Notes: generated from the letters alone by a model not told the origin. Positions 17,554-26,442 are shown, counted from the first letter of the stretch. The stretch is 64,000 nt of DNA from Subtercola endophyticus (GCF_021044565.1 NZ_CP087997.1:868001-932000), one strand, 5' to 3'. Numbers and translations are program-made.

Positions 17554-18258
17554 CTAGTCGGCCGGTGTCGTCGCCGACTCGTTCGCCTCGCTGGTGTCGA
17601 GGTAGTCGTCGTGCAGCAGCAGGCCGTCTTGAATGGCGCGGCGACGGAGGGCGACCTTCGTGCCGACGTCGATGCCGAGAACGCGGTACTTCTCGCGAAT
17701 GCGCTTGAGGTAGCTCTTGGCGGTCTCTTCAGAGATGCTGAGCTGCTCGGCGACCTGCTTCACCGGCTCGCCGCCGCCGTAGAGCGCCATGACCCGGCGC
17801 TCCTGTGCGCTCAGTTTCGGCGCGCCGCCGAGTTCTTGGGCGCTCAGCGCGATGTCGAGTTCACTCGAGATGAACGGCTCGCCTTTGGCCGCGGCACGAA
17901 TGGCCTCGACGATCATGTCGGCCTCTTCGCTCTTCACGAGATAGCCGAGTGCGCCGGCGGCGAGCGCCTCCCGGATCACGACGGGTTCGGAGTACGTGCT
18001 CATCAGCACGGTCTTCACGCCCGCAGACTTCAGCGCCCGCAGCTTCACCGAGATGGGCAGGTTGTCTTTGAGGTCGAGGTCGAGCAGCACGACGTCGACG
18101 GGGAATTCGGGGTGCGTCAGCAGGTCGGGCCAGGTGGTGACCGCAGCGACCATGCTGATGTCACTTGCCGCGCCACGAATCCATTCGGTGAGAGCACCGA
18201 GGAGCATCCGGTGGTCGTCGACGATCGCCAGTCGAATGTTGTCATGCGTGACCGCCAT
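17554..18258 (-). CDS. NarL/LuxR-family two-component response regulator
   Basis: 234 aa. Receiver domain 1-125 with acidic pair Asp14/Asp15 (AIVDDHRMLL), probable phosphoacceptor Asp60 (VVLLDLDL) and Lys in GYLVKSEEAD, then a LuxR-type helix-turn-helix (PKLSAQERRVMALYGGGEPV; ISEETAKSYLKRIREKY). AGGAGGG precedes the ATG. It is the last gene of a minus-strand unit of histidine kinase (19575-20714), membrane protein (18313-19578) and this regulator, so its kinase is almost certainly the upstream gene. The targets cannot be inferred. Confidence 0.92.
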   Translation of the reverse strand: MAVTHDNIRLAIVDDHRMLLGALTEWIRGAASDISMVAAVTTWPDLLTHPEFPVDVVLLDLDLKDNLPISVKLRALKSAGVKTVLMSTYSEPVVIREALAAGALGYLVKSEEADMIVEAIRAAAKGEPFISSELDIALSAQELGGAPKLSAQERRVMALYGGGEPVKQVAEQLSISEETAKSYLKRIREKYRVLGIDVGTKVALRRRAIQDGLLLHDDYLDTSEANESATTPAD

Positions 18259-18312
18259 GGGTGACCCTCCTGCTTGGCTTCAGTTTATGTCTGGGGCGTG
18301 CGTTTGCGGCGC

Positions 18313-19578
18313 TTACGATTCCGGGGTGTCGACATGCACGTGCATCTGAATTCGCAAGCTGCCGGCTCGGCCGCTCTCGAGGTGCGGGCCGACCCGGTCA
18401 AGTGCCCCCCAGATCGTGACGTCAATGCGACGCCGCGGTATTCCGTCGACAGAAATGTCTATCGGAAAGGCAATCCTATCGGTTTCGGTCGAGCCCGAGG
18501 TATCGGATTGCGGCCCGACCGTGATGGTGATGCGCGGCTGCTGCCGGGTCGCGGTGGCCGCCATCAGCCAGACCGCAGAGAGCAGCCCTTCACGCTGATC
18601 GGGCTCGAGGTAACCCGCGAGACCCTCGGTGTCGATCAGAGCAACCGTGGGGCTGAGCACCTCGGAGTCGTCGATGGCGTGCTGCAGCCAGGTCTGCTGC
18701 CGGCCCGCCACGAGTCGCAGCCGCAGTTCGGTGGCCAGAGCCGAGGCGGCCGCCGATTGCTCTTTATCGAGGGGTAGCGAGATGCGCCCAGAGGCAACGT
18801 CGCTCAGCAGTTCTTCTGCGCTCTGGTCGAGTCGCACGAGCTCGTCGGAGCCCTGGATGCCCACACCGAACCGCGGCGACGAGATCGTGCTCGATACCAG
18901 CGTTCTGTCGAGCTCACGGTCGATGAACCGGCTGAACGACCGCACGATGAGAACACCGATGAGGGGAGGCGCGATGGCGGCGACGATGACCTCGATCTGC
19001 GGTCGCTGACCCGGCGGCAGAGAACTCACGCCCGCGATGGTGATGGCGAACAAGAAGGCGGCGAGCACCAGACTCGCGAGCAGCAGCTGGTTGAGCGGGC
19101 GATAGGCGACGAGAGCGAGCAGTGCAGCGCCCGCCCCCACGATGACCGTCACCTCGGGGATCGGCGTCGCGAATCCGCCCGACGACACCAGGTCGAGAAT
19201 CACAGCGACAGAGAGAACAACCAGTAACACGACAAAGGCGGGAGTCGGCAGATGGCTGCCGCGGGAGTTGGCGATCAGAACGGCGCCGATCGTCGCGAGG
19301 GCGACCATCACCCAGGCGATCAGGGTGAGCCACGGATTGCTGTAGGCCGACCAGTTGAAGGCGAACGTCGCGATACCGCGCAGACTCAGCACCACGGCCG
19401 CCACGATGGCACCGGTGCCGATGTACCCGATGCCGATGCGCGAGTCAGAGGCCACGTCTTTGCGCAGCGCTTCGAGCGCCTCGGGCCCGAGAGTGCGGGC
19501 CCGCACGAGCCGGGTCAAGAGCCCGGTGGTGCCCTCATCGTCGTGATCGTCGCGGTTTCGCGAGAAGTCGTCGCTCAT
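18313..19578 (-). CDS. Membrane protein with degenerate kinase-like C-terminus, between HK and RR genes
   Basis: 421 aa. About eight hydrophobic helices (residues about 45-240; IGYIGTGAIVAAVVLSLRG, TPAFVVLLVVLSVAVILDLV) are followed by a cytoplasmic domain of about 180 residues. That domain (ATELRLRLVAGRQQTWLQHA, YLEPDQREGLLSAVWLM, then TITVGPQSD) loosely resembles the layout of a NarL-type kinase ATPase but lacks the phosphorylatable H-box and the DSGxG and G2 glycine motifs. The ATG at 19578 overlaps the kinase stop by 4 nt. I infer an accessory sensor or pseudokinase working with the kinase; no named family is recognised with confidence. Confidence 0.7.
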   Translation of the reverse strand: MSDDFSRNRDDHDDEGTTGLLTRLVRARTLGPEALEALRKDVASDSRIGIGYIGTGAIVAAVVLSLRGIATFAFNWSAYSNPWLTLIAWVMVALATIGAVLIANSRGSHLPTPAFVVLLVVLSVAVILDLVSSGGFATPIPEVTVIVGAGAALLALVAYRPLNQLLLASLVLAAFLFAITIAGVSSLPPGQRPQIEVIVAAIAPPLIGVLIVRSFSRFIDRELDRTLVSSTISSPRFGVGIQGSDELVRLDQSAEELLSDVASGRISLPLDKEQSAAASALATELRLRLVAGRQQTWLQHAIDDSEVLSPTVALIDTEGLAGYLEPDQREGLLSAVWLMAATATRQQPRITITVGPQSDTSGSTETDRIAFPIDISVDGIPRRRIDVTIWGALDRVGPHLESGRAGSLRIQMHVHVDTPES

Positions 19579-20714
19579 CGCGGCACCTCCAGCACCACGG
19601 TCGTGCCGGCGCCCGGGGCAGAGAAGATGCGAGCGTTGCCGCCGACATCTCGGATTCGCGCCACGACCGATTCGGTGATGCCGAGCCGCCCGCTGGCGAC
19701 GTCTGCCGTGTCGAAACCGACCCCCGAGTCGGTGACCATCGCCCGCACGCCGCCGGCGTCTTGCGAAATGGTGACGTCGGCCTGGTCGACCCCGGAATGC
19801 CGCCGAACGTTCTCGAGACACTCCGACAGCGACAGCAGAAACGCGCTGCGTACGAGCGGCGGCAGAGTCACGTCGCCCGCACCGTGCCAGTGCACCGTGA
19901 GCCCGCGCCGTTCGAACCGTTGCTGCAGTTCGCGAATGTTGTCGGTGACCGCAGCGACCTCGTGGGCGCGCAGGTTGTAGTCACCGGATGCCCGGGGGGC
20001 CGGAGTCTCGCCGAGCCGCAGTTGTCGCAGCAGCACGGCGTCTTCCGCGGCCTGAATGCGCAGGGCCTCGGGCTCCACCCCGCGCCCGGAGTGTGCGAGC
20101 AGTGTGAGCGTGGCGAGCACGGTGTCGTGCAAGAGACGAGCGCTCTGCCGTCGCTGCGCTTCGAGTTCGCTGGCCCGCCGTTCGGCCTGGTGCGCGGTGC
20201 CGAGCCGGGCGATGCGCTCGCGGGCGCGGCGCACAGAGTCGCTGATCCAGATGCCGACCAGCACGTTGACAGACCAGCCGACGATGAAGATCGTCAGCGC
20301 CTGAACGAGATCGTTGCCGTTCATGAACGGCAGCGTCACGGCGAGATTGGCCACGAACATGCCGATGAGGTAGACGCGCCCGACTCCAGTGCTCTGCAGC
20401 ACGATGGCCATCGCGCCGAGCCCGCCGCCGGAGACGAGCAGAATCGCGCTCAGCACGGAAGGGTTCTCGCCGCTGAGCGAGCCGAGAAGCAGGCTGATCG
20501 AGAGTCCGATGACGGTGGTGATCACGATCCACCAGACCGACGACGAGCGACCCAGCATGAAGTAGGTGAACAGCATCACCACGTAGAGCACGATGGCGAG
20601 TGTCAGAGTGAACAGCGGCACGCCGGCGATCGCCAGGCAGGCGAACGACGACACGGTGAACACCGTGCCCTCCAGCCAGGCCGCCGTGCCCAGCAGCGGT
20701 TCCTGGTGCCTCAC
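19575..20714 (-). CDS. NarL-type sensor histidine kinase (HisKA_3)
   Basis: 379 aa. Five to six membrane helices (about 15-155), a coiled linker (AHQAERRASELEAQRRQSAR), and a HisKA_3 H-box with phosphorylatable His196 (LLHDTVLATLTLL). The ATPase domain shows an N-box (SECLENVRRHSG), G1 (VTDSGVGFD) and G2 (GAGTTVVLEV). The start is a GTG at 20714 with no Shine-Dalgarno sequence; a 6-codon leader ORF that overlaps this GTG by 4 nt and follows a TAGCAT box may deliver ribosomes. It should phosphorylate the regulator at 17554, with the membrane protein between them as partner. Confidence 0.9.
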   Translation of the reverse strand: MRHQEPLLGTAAWLEGTVFTVSSFACLAIAGVPLFTLTLAIVLYVVMLFTYFMLGRSSSVWWIVITTVIGLSISLLLGSLSGENPSVLSAILLVSGGGLGAMAIVLQSTGVGRVYLIGMFVANLAVTLPFMNGNDLVQALTIFIVGWSVNVLVGIWISDSVRRARERIARLGTAHQAERRASELEAQRRQSARLLHDTVLATLTLLAHSGRGVEPEALRIQAAEDAVLLRQLRLGETPAPRASGDYNLRAHEVAAVTDNIRELQQRFERRGLTVHWHGAGDVTLPPLVRSAFLLSLSECLENVRRHSGVDQADVTISQDAGGVRAMVTDSGVGFDTADVASGRLGITESVVARIRDVGGNARIFSAPGAGTTVVLEVPR

Positions 20715-20744
20715 CGCGACCCATCGATCATGAGACTGATGCTA
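20711..20744 (-). promoter_or_regulatory. TAGCAT box and 6-codon leader ORF (MIDGSR) before the kinase gene
   Basis: TAGCAT at 20744-20739 is 7 nt before an ATG (20731). The ATG opens MIDGSR and stops with TGA overlapping the kinase GTG as GTGA. A leaderless mRNA that translates the peptide and then reinitiates would explain the absence of a ribosome-binding site. Confidence 0.45.
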
Positions 20745-20760
20745 CCGGCAGGGCGCGCCG

Positions 20761-21966
20761 TCACTCGGCAAGCAGGCGCTCGAGCTGCTGCGCGACCAGC
20801 TCGAATTCGATCAAGAAGCCGTCGTGGCCGAACTTGGAGCTGATGACTGTCGCCTCGTCGCCGTCGATGTTGCCGGGAACGTGCTTCGCGATCAGTTGCT
20901 GATCGGGCACGGGAAAGAGCCGATCGCTGTCGATGCCGATGATCAGCGACCGGGCGGTGACCCGCCGAAGGGCCTCGATGATGCCGCCGCGACCGCGACC
21001 CACGTCGTGCGAATTCATCGCCTCGACGAGAGTTATGTAGCTGTTCGCGTCGAAACGCCGAGTGAACTTGTTGCCGTGAAAGTCGAGGTACGACTCCACC
21101 GCGAACCGGCCGCCACGGCCAAGCGGGCTGATGCCGCTCTGCCAGCTGCGCTCGAAACGGTCGTTGAGCTCGGTGGGGCTGCGATAGTTCAGAAGCGCCA
21201 TGCGCCTCGCCAGCGCCAAGCCGGAATGCGGCCCTTCGCCGACTTTGGCGTTGTAGTACGCCCCGTGGTGAAAGAGCGGATCGGCCCTGATCGCCTCGAT
21301 CTGCACCGAGTTCAGCGCGATCTGGTCGGCGCTGGAAATCGGGGGAGCGGCGATGATCGCCAATCGCTCCGCCGCCTCGGGGTATTCGATGCCCCATTCG
21401 AGCACCTGCATGCCGCCCATCGACCCGCCCACGATGGCGTGCCAGCGGCTGAGGCCGAGGTGCGACATGACACCGTGCTGTGCGCGTACCTGGTCGCGAA
21501 TGCTGGTGTACGGAAAGCGCGCACCCCACTCTTCGCCCTCGGCATCGAGCGACGCCGGACCTGTCGTACCCTGGCAGCTGCCGAGCATGTTCGGCGCCAC
21601 CACGAAGTACCGGTCGGTGTCGAGCGCGAGGCCCGGCCCCACGATTCCGCCCCACCAGCCGGCGGTCGGATGCCCGGGCTCGGCCGGTCCCGTGAGATGC
21701 GAGTCGCCCGTGAGGGCGTGCGCCACCAGCACCGCGTTGTCGCCCGCCGCGTTGAGGGTGCCGAACGTCTCATAGGCGATCCGGGCATCCTCGACGACCC
21801 CGCCGTTCTCGAACGTCACGTCGCCGATGTGCGCGAACTGGCGCCGACCCACCGGGTCGCCGTCGCGCCAGGCGCCGGTGGCCGGAGGCTTGCCCAGAAT
21901 CGACCGGATCTGCGCATCGGTGATGAAATCGCTCGGAACGGTGTCTTCGGGTATCTGCCAGTCCAT
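20761..21966 (-). CDS. metX: Homoserine O-acetyltransferase
   Basis: First committed methionine step: acetyl-CoA plus homoserine gives O-acetylhomoserine. 401-aa alpha/beta hydrolase with nucleophile Ser182 in GGSMGGMQ, an Asp in GIDSDRLFP, and a His in GHDGFL near the C-terminus. Other family marks are AHALTGDSHLTGP and NMLGSCQGTTGP. The ATG at 21966 gives a normal-length protein. It lies downstream of metY on the same strand across a 105-nt, strongly structured gap, so the two may be co-transcribed. Succinyl rather than acetyl use cannot be excluded from the sequence alone. Confidence 0.93.
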   Translation of the reverse strand: MDWQIPEDTVPSDFITDAQIRSILGKPPATGAWRDGDPVGRRQFAHIGDVTFENGGVVEDARIAYETFGTLNAAGDNAVLVAHALTGDSHLTGPAEPGHPTAGWWGGIVGPGLALDTDRYFVVAPNMLGSCQGTTGPASLDAEGEEWGARFPYTSIRDQVRAQHGVMSHLGLSRWHAIVGGSMGGMQVLEWGIEYPEAAERLAIIAAPPISSADQIALNSVQIEAIRADPLFHHGAYYNAKVGEGPHSGLALARRMALLNYRSPTELNDRFERSWQSGISPLGRGGRFAVESYLDFHGNKFTRRFDANSYITLVEAMNSHDVGRGRGGIIEALRRVTARSLIIGIDSDRLFPVPDQQLIAKHVPGNIDGDEATVISSKFGHDGFLIEFELVAQQLERLLAE

Positions 21967-21981
21967 GGTTCTCTCATTCTG

Positions 21982-22047
21982 GCGAACGAAAGAGGCGGAC
22001 GCGTGACTGTTACGTCACGAGCCCGCCTCTGGCGATCATCCGTTCGC
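21982..22047 (-). terminator. Nested hairpin between metY and metX
   Basis: Three nested arm pairs: GCGAACG (21982-21988)/CGTTCGC (22041-22047), AGAGGCGG (21991-21998)/CCGCCTCT (22023-22030) and CGTGAC (22002-22007)/GTCACG (22014-22019). There is no T-run, so it may be a partial terminator, an mRNA processing site or a stabiliser rather than a full stop. Confidence 0.5.
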
Positions 22048-22071
22048 GGCGCGAAGCCGCCGGGGGAGGAT

Positions 22072-23397
22072 TTACAGCGCGTTCGCCCGAGCGACCTCAC
22101 GGGCAGCGGCGAGGCCGCCGGCCAGGTCGGCCTTGATGTCGTCGATGTTCTCCAGGCCCACCGAGAGACGCACGAGGCCGGGCGTGACACCCGAGGTGAG
22201 CTGCTGCTCCGGCGTGAGCTGCGAGTGCGTGGTCGACGCGGGGTGGATGACCAGCGAACGTACATCGCCGATGTTCGCGAGGTGCGAGAAGAGGCTGAGG
22301 TTGTTCACCAGCGCGCGGCCGGCATCCACCCCGCCCTTGAGCTCGAACGACAGCACTGCACCGACACCCTTGGGCGCGTACTTGTTGGCCGCGCCGTACC
22401 AGGGGCTGGAGGGCAGACCGGCGTAGTAGACCGCGGCGACGTCTTCGTGGCTGTCGAGCCATTCGGCGACCTCTTGCGCGTTCTGCACGTGGCGCTCGAT
22501 GCGCAGGCTGAGGGTCTCGATGCCCTGGATGAGCTGCCACGCGCTCGCGGGAGCGATCGACGAACCCAGGTCGCGCAGCAGCTGCACGCGCGCCTTGATG
22601 ATGTAAGCGATGCCGTCGCCGAGCGCCTCGGTGTAGGTGACGCCGTGGTACGACTCGTCGGGGGTGGTGAGGCCCGGGAACTTCTCGGAGTTCTCGCTCC
22701 ACTTGAACTTTCCGCCGTCGACGATGACGCCGCCGATGATGGTGCCGTGGCCGCCGAGGAACTTGGTGGCCGAGTGCACCACGATGTCGGCGCCGTGCTC
22801 GAACGGGCGGATCAGGTAGGGCGTGGCGATGGTGTTGTCGACGATCAGCGGAACGCCGTTCTCGTGCGCGACTCCTGAGACGAGTTCGATGTCGAGAATG
22901 TTGATCTTCGGGTTGCCGATGGTCTCGGCGAAGAACAGCTTCGTGTTCGGGCGAACGGCGCGCTGCCACTCGGCCGCGTCGTCTTGGTTCTCGACGAACG
23001 TGGTCTCGATGCCGAGCTTCGCCAGCGTGTACTTGAAGAGGTTGTAGGTGCCGCCGTAGATCGACGAGCTCGAAACGATGTGGTCGCCGGCCTGCGCGAT
23101 GTTCAGCACAGAGAACGTCTCGGCGGCCTGACCCGAGGCGACCAGCAGCGCTGCTGTTCCGCCCTCGAGAGCTGCAACGCGCTCTTCGACCACGTTCTGG
23201 GTGGGGTTCTGAATGCGGGTGTAGATGTTGCCGAACTCGGCGAGAGCGAAGAGGTTCTTGGCGTGGTCTGCGTCGTTGAAGACGTACGAGGTGGTCTGGT
23301 AGATCGGTGTGGCACGCGCGTTGGTCACGGGGTCGGGAGCGGCACCCGAGTGGATCTGTTTGGTCTCGAACTGCCAGTCGGCGGAGTTGTCGGTCAT
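22072..23397 (-). CDS. metY: O-acetylhomoserine aminocarboxypropyltransferase (sulfhydrylase)
   Basis: PLP enzyme that makes homocysteine from O-acetylhomoserine and sulfide. 441 aa, Cys/Met-metabolism family: [52 protein letters not shown], and the PLP lysine Lys212 in [13 protein letters not shown]. The long insert typical of MetY over MetB is present. The open frame extends over 300 codons further upstream, but the ATG at 23397 is right: AAAGGA precedes it and the protein has standard length. A good promoter lies at 23446-23474. Its product pathway partner, metX, follows. Confidence 0.94.
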   Translation of the reverse strand: MTDNSADWQFETKQIHSGAAPDPVTNARATPIYQTTSYVFNDADHAKNLFALAEFGNIYTRIQNPTQNVVEERVAALEGGTAALLVASGQAAETFSVLNIAQAGDHIVSSSSIYGGTYNLFKYTLAKLGIETTFVENQDDAAEWQRAVRPNTKLFFAETIGNPKINILDIELVSGVAHENGVPLIVDNTIATPYLIRPFEHGADIVVHSATKFLGGHGTIIGGVIVDGGKFKWSENSEKFPGLTTPDESYHGVTYTEALGDGIAYIIKARVQLLRDLGSSIAPASAWQLIQGIETLSLRIERHVQNAQEVAEWLDSHEDVAAVYYAGLPSSPWYGAANKYAPKGVGAVLSFELKGGVDAGRALVNNLSLFSHLANIGDVRSLVIHPASTTHSQLTPEQQLTSGVTPGLVRLSVGLENIDDIKADLAGGLAAAREVARANAL

Positions 23398-23445
23398 GGT
23401 GTGTGTCCTTTGGTCTGACGAGAAATCGGTGGGCGAACTCTCGCA

Positions 23446-23474
23446 ACAGTAAGCACGCACTCGGTACGGGTCAA
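23446..23474 (-). promoter_or_regulatory. Predicted metY promoter
   Basis: Minus-strand -35 TTGACC (23474-23469), 17-bp spacer, -10 TACTGT (23451-23446), giving a 5' leader of about 40 nt with AAAGGA before the ATG. The leader is too short for any known SAM riboswitch class. Confidence 0.6.
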
Positions 23475-23532
23475 TGGTCACTGCAACACGGGGTAAGAAT
23501 CGGTCGTGCATCCATTGAGCTAGCGTTGAACC

Positions 23533-24327
23533 ATGGCAGATAATCTCAGGCGCGCGGTCGTCACAGGCGCAAGTTCGGGCATCGGTGAAGCGACAGTGCG
23601 GGCGCTGCGGGCGCACGGCTGGCAGGTCGTGGGGGTGGCGCGGCGCGAAGACCGGCTCAAGGCGCTCGCCGACGAGACCGGCGCCACGTACTTCGTCGCC
23701 GACCTCACGAAGCAGCAGGATGTGGATGCCCTGGCCGCCCATCTCGAATCCACCGGCGGTGTGAGCACTCTCATCAACAATGCCGGGGGAGCAGCCGGGC
23801 TCGACACCGTCGAAGCGGGTGACGCCGACGACTGGCGGTGGATGTACGAGGTCAACGTCATCGCGGTGAAACAGGTCATCTCCGCGCTCCTGCCGCTGCT
23901 GCGGGCCTCCGTTGCGGGTGCGCCGACGGGAACTGCGGTGGCCGACATCCTCACGGTTTCGTCGATCGCCGGCCATATCGCCTACGAGAAGGGCGGCGGT
24001 TATAACGCGGCCAAGTTCGCCGTGGCGTCGATTCTCGACGTGCTGCGGCTCGAGCTGAGCGGCGAGCCGATCCGGGTGCTCGAGATCGCGCCGGGCATGG
24101 TGAAGACCGAGGAGTTCTCGCTGAATCGGCTGAAGGGCGACCAGGCCGCGGCCGACGCGGTGTATGCCGGCGTTCCCAACCCGCTGACAGCAGAAGACGT
24201 CGCTGAGACGATCCGTTTCATGGTGGAGCTGGCGCCGCATATCAGCCTCGACCAGGTCGTCATCAAGCCGGTGGCGCAGTCCGCGGCGTACAAGGTGTTC
24301 CGGGGACCGCTGGCCGTCAGAGAGTAA
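23533..24327 (+). CDS. Short-chain dehydrogenase/reductase, NADP-serine-dehydrogenase-like
   Basis: 264-aa classical SDR. The cofactor loop is TGASSGIGEATVRAL, followed by LINNAGGAAG, the catalytic Ser in VSSIAGH and YNAAK (YxxxK). The PGMVKTEEFSLNRLKGD segment resembles YdfG-type 3-hydroxy acid/serine dehydrogenases; the substrate is otherwise unknown. VARRE after strand 2 suggests NADP(H). The ATG at 23533 follows a TAGCGT box by 6 nt. It is divergent from metY. Confidence 0.9.
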   Translation: MADNLRRAVVTGASSGIGEATVRALRAHGWQVVGVARREDRLKALADETGATYFVADLTKQQDVDALAAHLESTGGVSTLINNAGGAAGLDTVEAGDADDWRWMYEVNVIAVKQVISALLPLLRASVAGAPTGTAVADILTVSSIAGHIAYEKGGGYNAAKFAVASILDVLRLELSGEPIRVLEIAPGMVKTEEFSLNRLKGDQAAADAVYAGVPNPLTAEDVAETIRFMVELAPHISLDQVVIKPVAQSAAYKVFRGPLAVRE

Positions 24328-24362
24328 CGCGTGTCGCGCGAGATTACCGGTACCGTAGTCGG

Positions 24363-24875
24363 ATGGCTGAGAGCGCAGAAGTGACCGAGATCGCAGAAAC
24401 ACCCGCCCCCGAACGCGAGGTGCTGGGCTGGCTGGAATTCGGCGACGCTTCCCGTGTGCTTGCCACGATGATTCTCGAGAGCGGCTTTGTTCCCGACTTC
24501 GTGATCGCCATTGCCCGCGGCGGTCTGCTTCCCGCCGGTGCGCTCGCGTACGCGACCGGCACCAAGAGCTGCGGCAGCCTCAACGTGGAGTTCTATTCCG
24601 ACATCGAGACGACGTTGCCCGAGCCGATCATCCTGCCGCCGATGCTCGATAACACCGCGTTGATCGGCAAGCGCATTCTGCTCGTCGACGACGTTGCCGA
24701 CTCGGGCCGCACCTTGCGTCTGGTGGTCGACCTGCTCGAGAAGATCGGCGTGATCGTGAAGACCGCGACCTTGTACTCCAAGCCGCGTTCGGTGATCGAG
24801 CCCGACTTCTTCTGGCGTAAGACCGATCGCTGGATCGTCTTTCCCTGGTCGGCACTGCCGCCCGTCTCGGTCTGA
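24363..24875 (+). CDS. Phosphoribosyltransferase-domain protein
   Basis: 170 aa. PRTase fold with the PRPP-binding signature ILLVDDVADSGRTL (about residues 105-120) and an N-terminal FVIAIARGGLLPAGALAYATG. It resembles the xanthine/guanine or GPT-like phosphoribosyltransferases annotated in actinobacteria (YSDIETTLPEPI, WRKTDRWIVFPWS). The base specificity cannot be assigned. It sits 15 nt before the next gene and probably shares its mRNA. Confidence 0.85.
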   Translation: MAESAEVTEIAETPAPEREVLGWLEFGDASRVLATMILESGFVPDFVIAIARGGLLPAGALAYATGTKSCGSLNVEFYSDIETTLPEPIILPPMLDNTALIGKRILLVDDVADSGRTLRLVVDLLEKIGVIVKTATLYSKPRSVIEPDFFWRKTDRWIVFPWSALPPVSV

Positions 24876-24890
24876 GTTCGGGCAGGCCGT

Positions 24891-25640
24891 ATGGGCATCC
24901 ATTTGGTGGGCGGCGGCTGGCCGCCAGAAGACGACGGCGCGGTCTACCGCGAATTCTTGTCGGAGGCGGCCGAGCTCGCGCTTCAAGAGGGGCGACTCGA
25001 CGGGCCACGAGTCGCCATCGTTCTGGTGCGTGACGGCGACGCACCCGAGACCTACGCGGCGCTTCAGGCGGCGCTCGACGCGATCACCGAATTCGAGCCG
25101 GTGCCCGTGCTGTCGCCAGAAGGCGTGGCGATAAACCCGGCGGCGCTCGCCGGGGTGCACGGCATTCTCGTCTGGGGCGGTCTGACTCCGGCGTACCGCG
25201 ACAGTGTCGACCCTGCCTTCGACGAGATCAGGAGGCAGGTCAGCGCGGGGGTGCCGTACCTCGGCTTCTCGGCAGGCGCCGCCATTGCCTCCGAGCGGGC
25301 GATTCTGGGCGGCTGGAAGATCGGGGAGGTGCCCGTGGCGCCTCAAGAGGCTTCCGAAGACCTCGAAGAAATAACCCTCGGTGAAGGCATCGGGCTGATC
25401 GACCTCGCCGTCGACGTGCACGCCGCACAGTGGGGCACGCTCTCGCGGCTCATCGCCGCGACAGAGGCCGGTCTGACCGAGAGCGGCGTCGCGATCGACG
25501 AGCACACCGCGCTGATCGTCGGCGACGGCACGCTGCGCGTGGTCGGCCGAGGCAGCGTCTGGACGGTCACGCACGACAACGGCGGTGTACGCGTGGCCAC
25601 CATGGGCGAGATGGGCGAGATGAGCGAGGGCGAGCATTGA
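24891..25640 (+). CDS. Peptidase S51/cyanophycinase-like class I GATase-fold protein
   Basis: 249 aa. The nucleophile elbow GFSAGAAIASE (Ser) and the preceding ILVWGGLTPAYRD match the peptidase E/cyanophycinase (S51) family, in which a Ser-His pair replaces the usual Cys. VHAAQWGTLSRLIAAT holds a likely catalytic-region His. The true substrate is unknown; alpha-aspartyl or isoaspartyl peptides are the family theme. The C-terminus is a repetitive GEMGEMSEGEH. The stop region is duplicated 62 bp downstream, at the start of ung. Confidence 0.78.
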   Translation: MGIHLVGGGWPPEDDGAVYREFLSEAAELALQEGRLDGPRVAIVLVRDGDAPETYAALQAALDAITEFEPVPVLSPEGVAINPAALAGVHGILVWGGLTPAYRDSVDPAFDEIRRQVSAGVPYLGFSAGAAIASERAILGGWKIGEVPVAPQEASEDLEEITLGEGIGLIDLAVDVHAAQWGTLSRLIAATEAGLTESGVAIDEHTALIVGDGTLRVVGRGSVWTVTHDNGGVRVATMGEMGEMSEGEH

Positions 25641-25717
25641 GCCCCAAGACGCTGCGCACTCGGGTGATTGACGAACGGGGAGAAATGGCGGGCGAGCATT
25701 GAGCCCTAAGACACTGC
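25628..25717 (+). repeat. Duplicated gene-junction segment (28 bp, 62 bp apart)
   Basis: 25628-25655 and 25690-25717 match at 26 of 28 bases, and each encodes GEH-stop overlapping a TTG start of MSPKTL. The first copy opens a 21-codon ORF that ends at 25702; the second opens ung. This looks like a segmental duplication of the S51/ung junction. Confidence 0.8.
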
Positions 25718-26391
25718 CCGAGCTGGCCGAAACGGGCGAAATGGATGCCGGCTGGGCCGAGGCGCTCACGCCGGTGGCCGGCGACATCGCCCGCATGGGC
25801 GACTTCTTACGAGCCGAAGTCGCGGCCGGGCGCGGCTACCTGCCCGCGGGCGCGAACGTGTTGCGCGCTTTTCGGTACCCGCTCGACGGCGTTCGGGTGC
25901 TCATTGTGGGGCAAGACCCGTACCCCACCCCCGGGCATCCGATCGGCCTCTCGTTCGCGGTGGAGCGGCACGTGCGCCCGGTTCCGCGCAGCCTCGCCAA
26001 CATCTACAAGGAACTGAATGCCGATCTCGGCGTGACACCTCCGGCACACGGCGACCTGACGGCGTGGTCGGCTAACGGCGTCATGCTGCTCAACCGAGTG
26101 CTCACGGTGCAGCCGGGGGTCGCCGGGTCGCATCGGGGCAAGGGCTGGGAGGCCGTGACCGAGCTCGCCATCAAGACCCTGGTTGCGCGCGGAACTCCGC
26201 TCGTCGCCATTCTGTGGGGTCGGGATGCCGCCAACCTCAAACCGTGGCTCGGCGGCGTGCCGGTCATCGAGTCTGCACACCCCAGCCCGCTTTCGGCGAG
26301 TCGGGGGTTCTTCGGTTCGAAGCCGTTCAGCCGCGCCAACGCCGCCCTCGAGGCGCAGGGCGCTGCCGCCGTCGACTGGTCGCTCGAATAG
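25699..26391 (+). CDS. ung: Uracil-DNA glycosylase, family 1
   Basis: Removes uracil from DNA. 230 aa with the family 1 motifs [19 protein letters not shown] (catalytic Asp), [20 protein letters not shown] and [15 protein letters not shown] (catalytic His). The start is TTG at 25699, overlapping the stop of the duplicated mini-ORF. The next in-frame Met would cut the N-terminal helix, so TTG is preferred with moderate confidence. Confidence 0.94.
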   Translation: MSPKTLPELAETGEMDAGWAEALTPVAGDIARMGDFLRAEVAAGRGYLPAGANVLRAFRYPLDGVRVLIVGQDPYPTPGHPIGLSFAVERHVRPVPRSLANIYKELNADLGVTPPAHGDLTAWSANGVMLLNRVLTVQPGVAGSHRGKGWEAVTELAIKTLVARGTPLVAILWGRDAANLKPWLGGVPVIESAHPSPLSASRGFFGSKPFSRANAALEAQGAAAVDWSLE

Positions 26392-26402
26392 CCCGTCTTT
26401 CA

Positions 26403-26442
26403 GCTCACTCGCTTTTCCGCTCACTCGCTTTTCAGCTCACTC
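26403..26442 (+). repeat. 16-bp tandem repeat after ung
   Basis: GCTCACTCGCTTTTC at 26403-26417 and 26419-26433, with a partial third unit to 26442. It lies between the ung stop and the GNAT promoter. Confidence 0.8.

Noticed and set aside
23398..23532. SAM riboswitch upstream of metY
   Set aside because: The predicted leader is only about 40 nt and none of the conserved SAM-riboswitch cores is visible.
23398..24402. Upstream extension of metY over more than 330 codons
   Set aside because: The extension is antisense to a clear SDR gene; metY has a promoter, ribosome-binding site and standard length from 23397.
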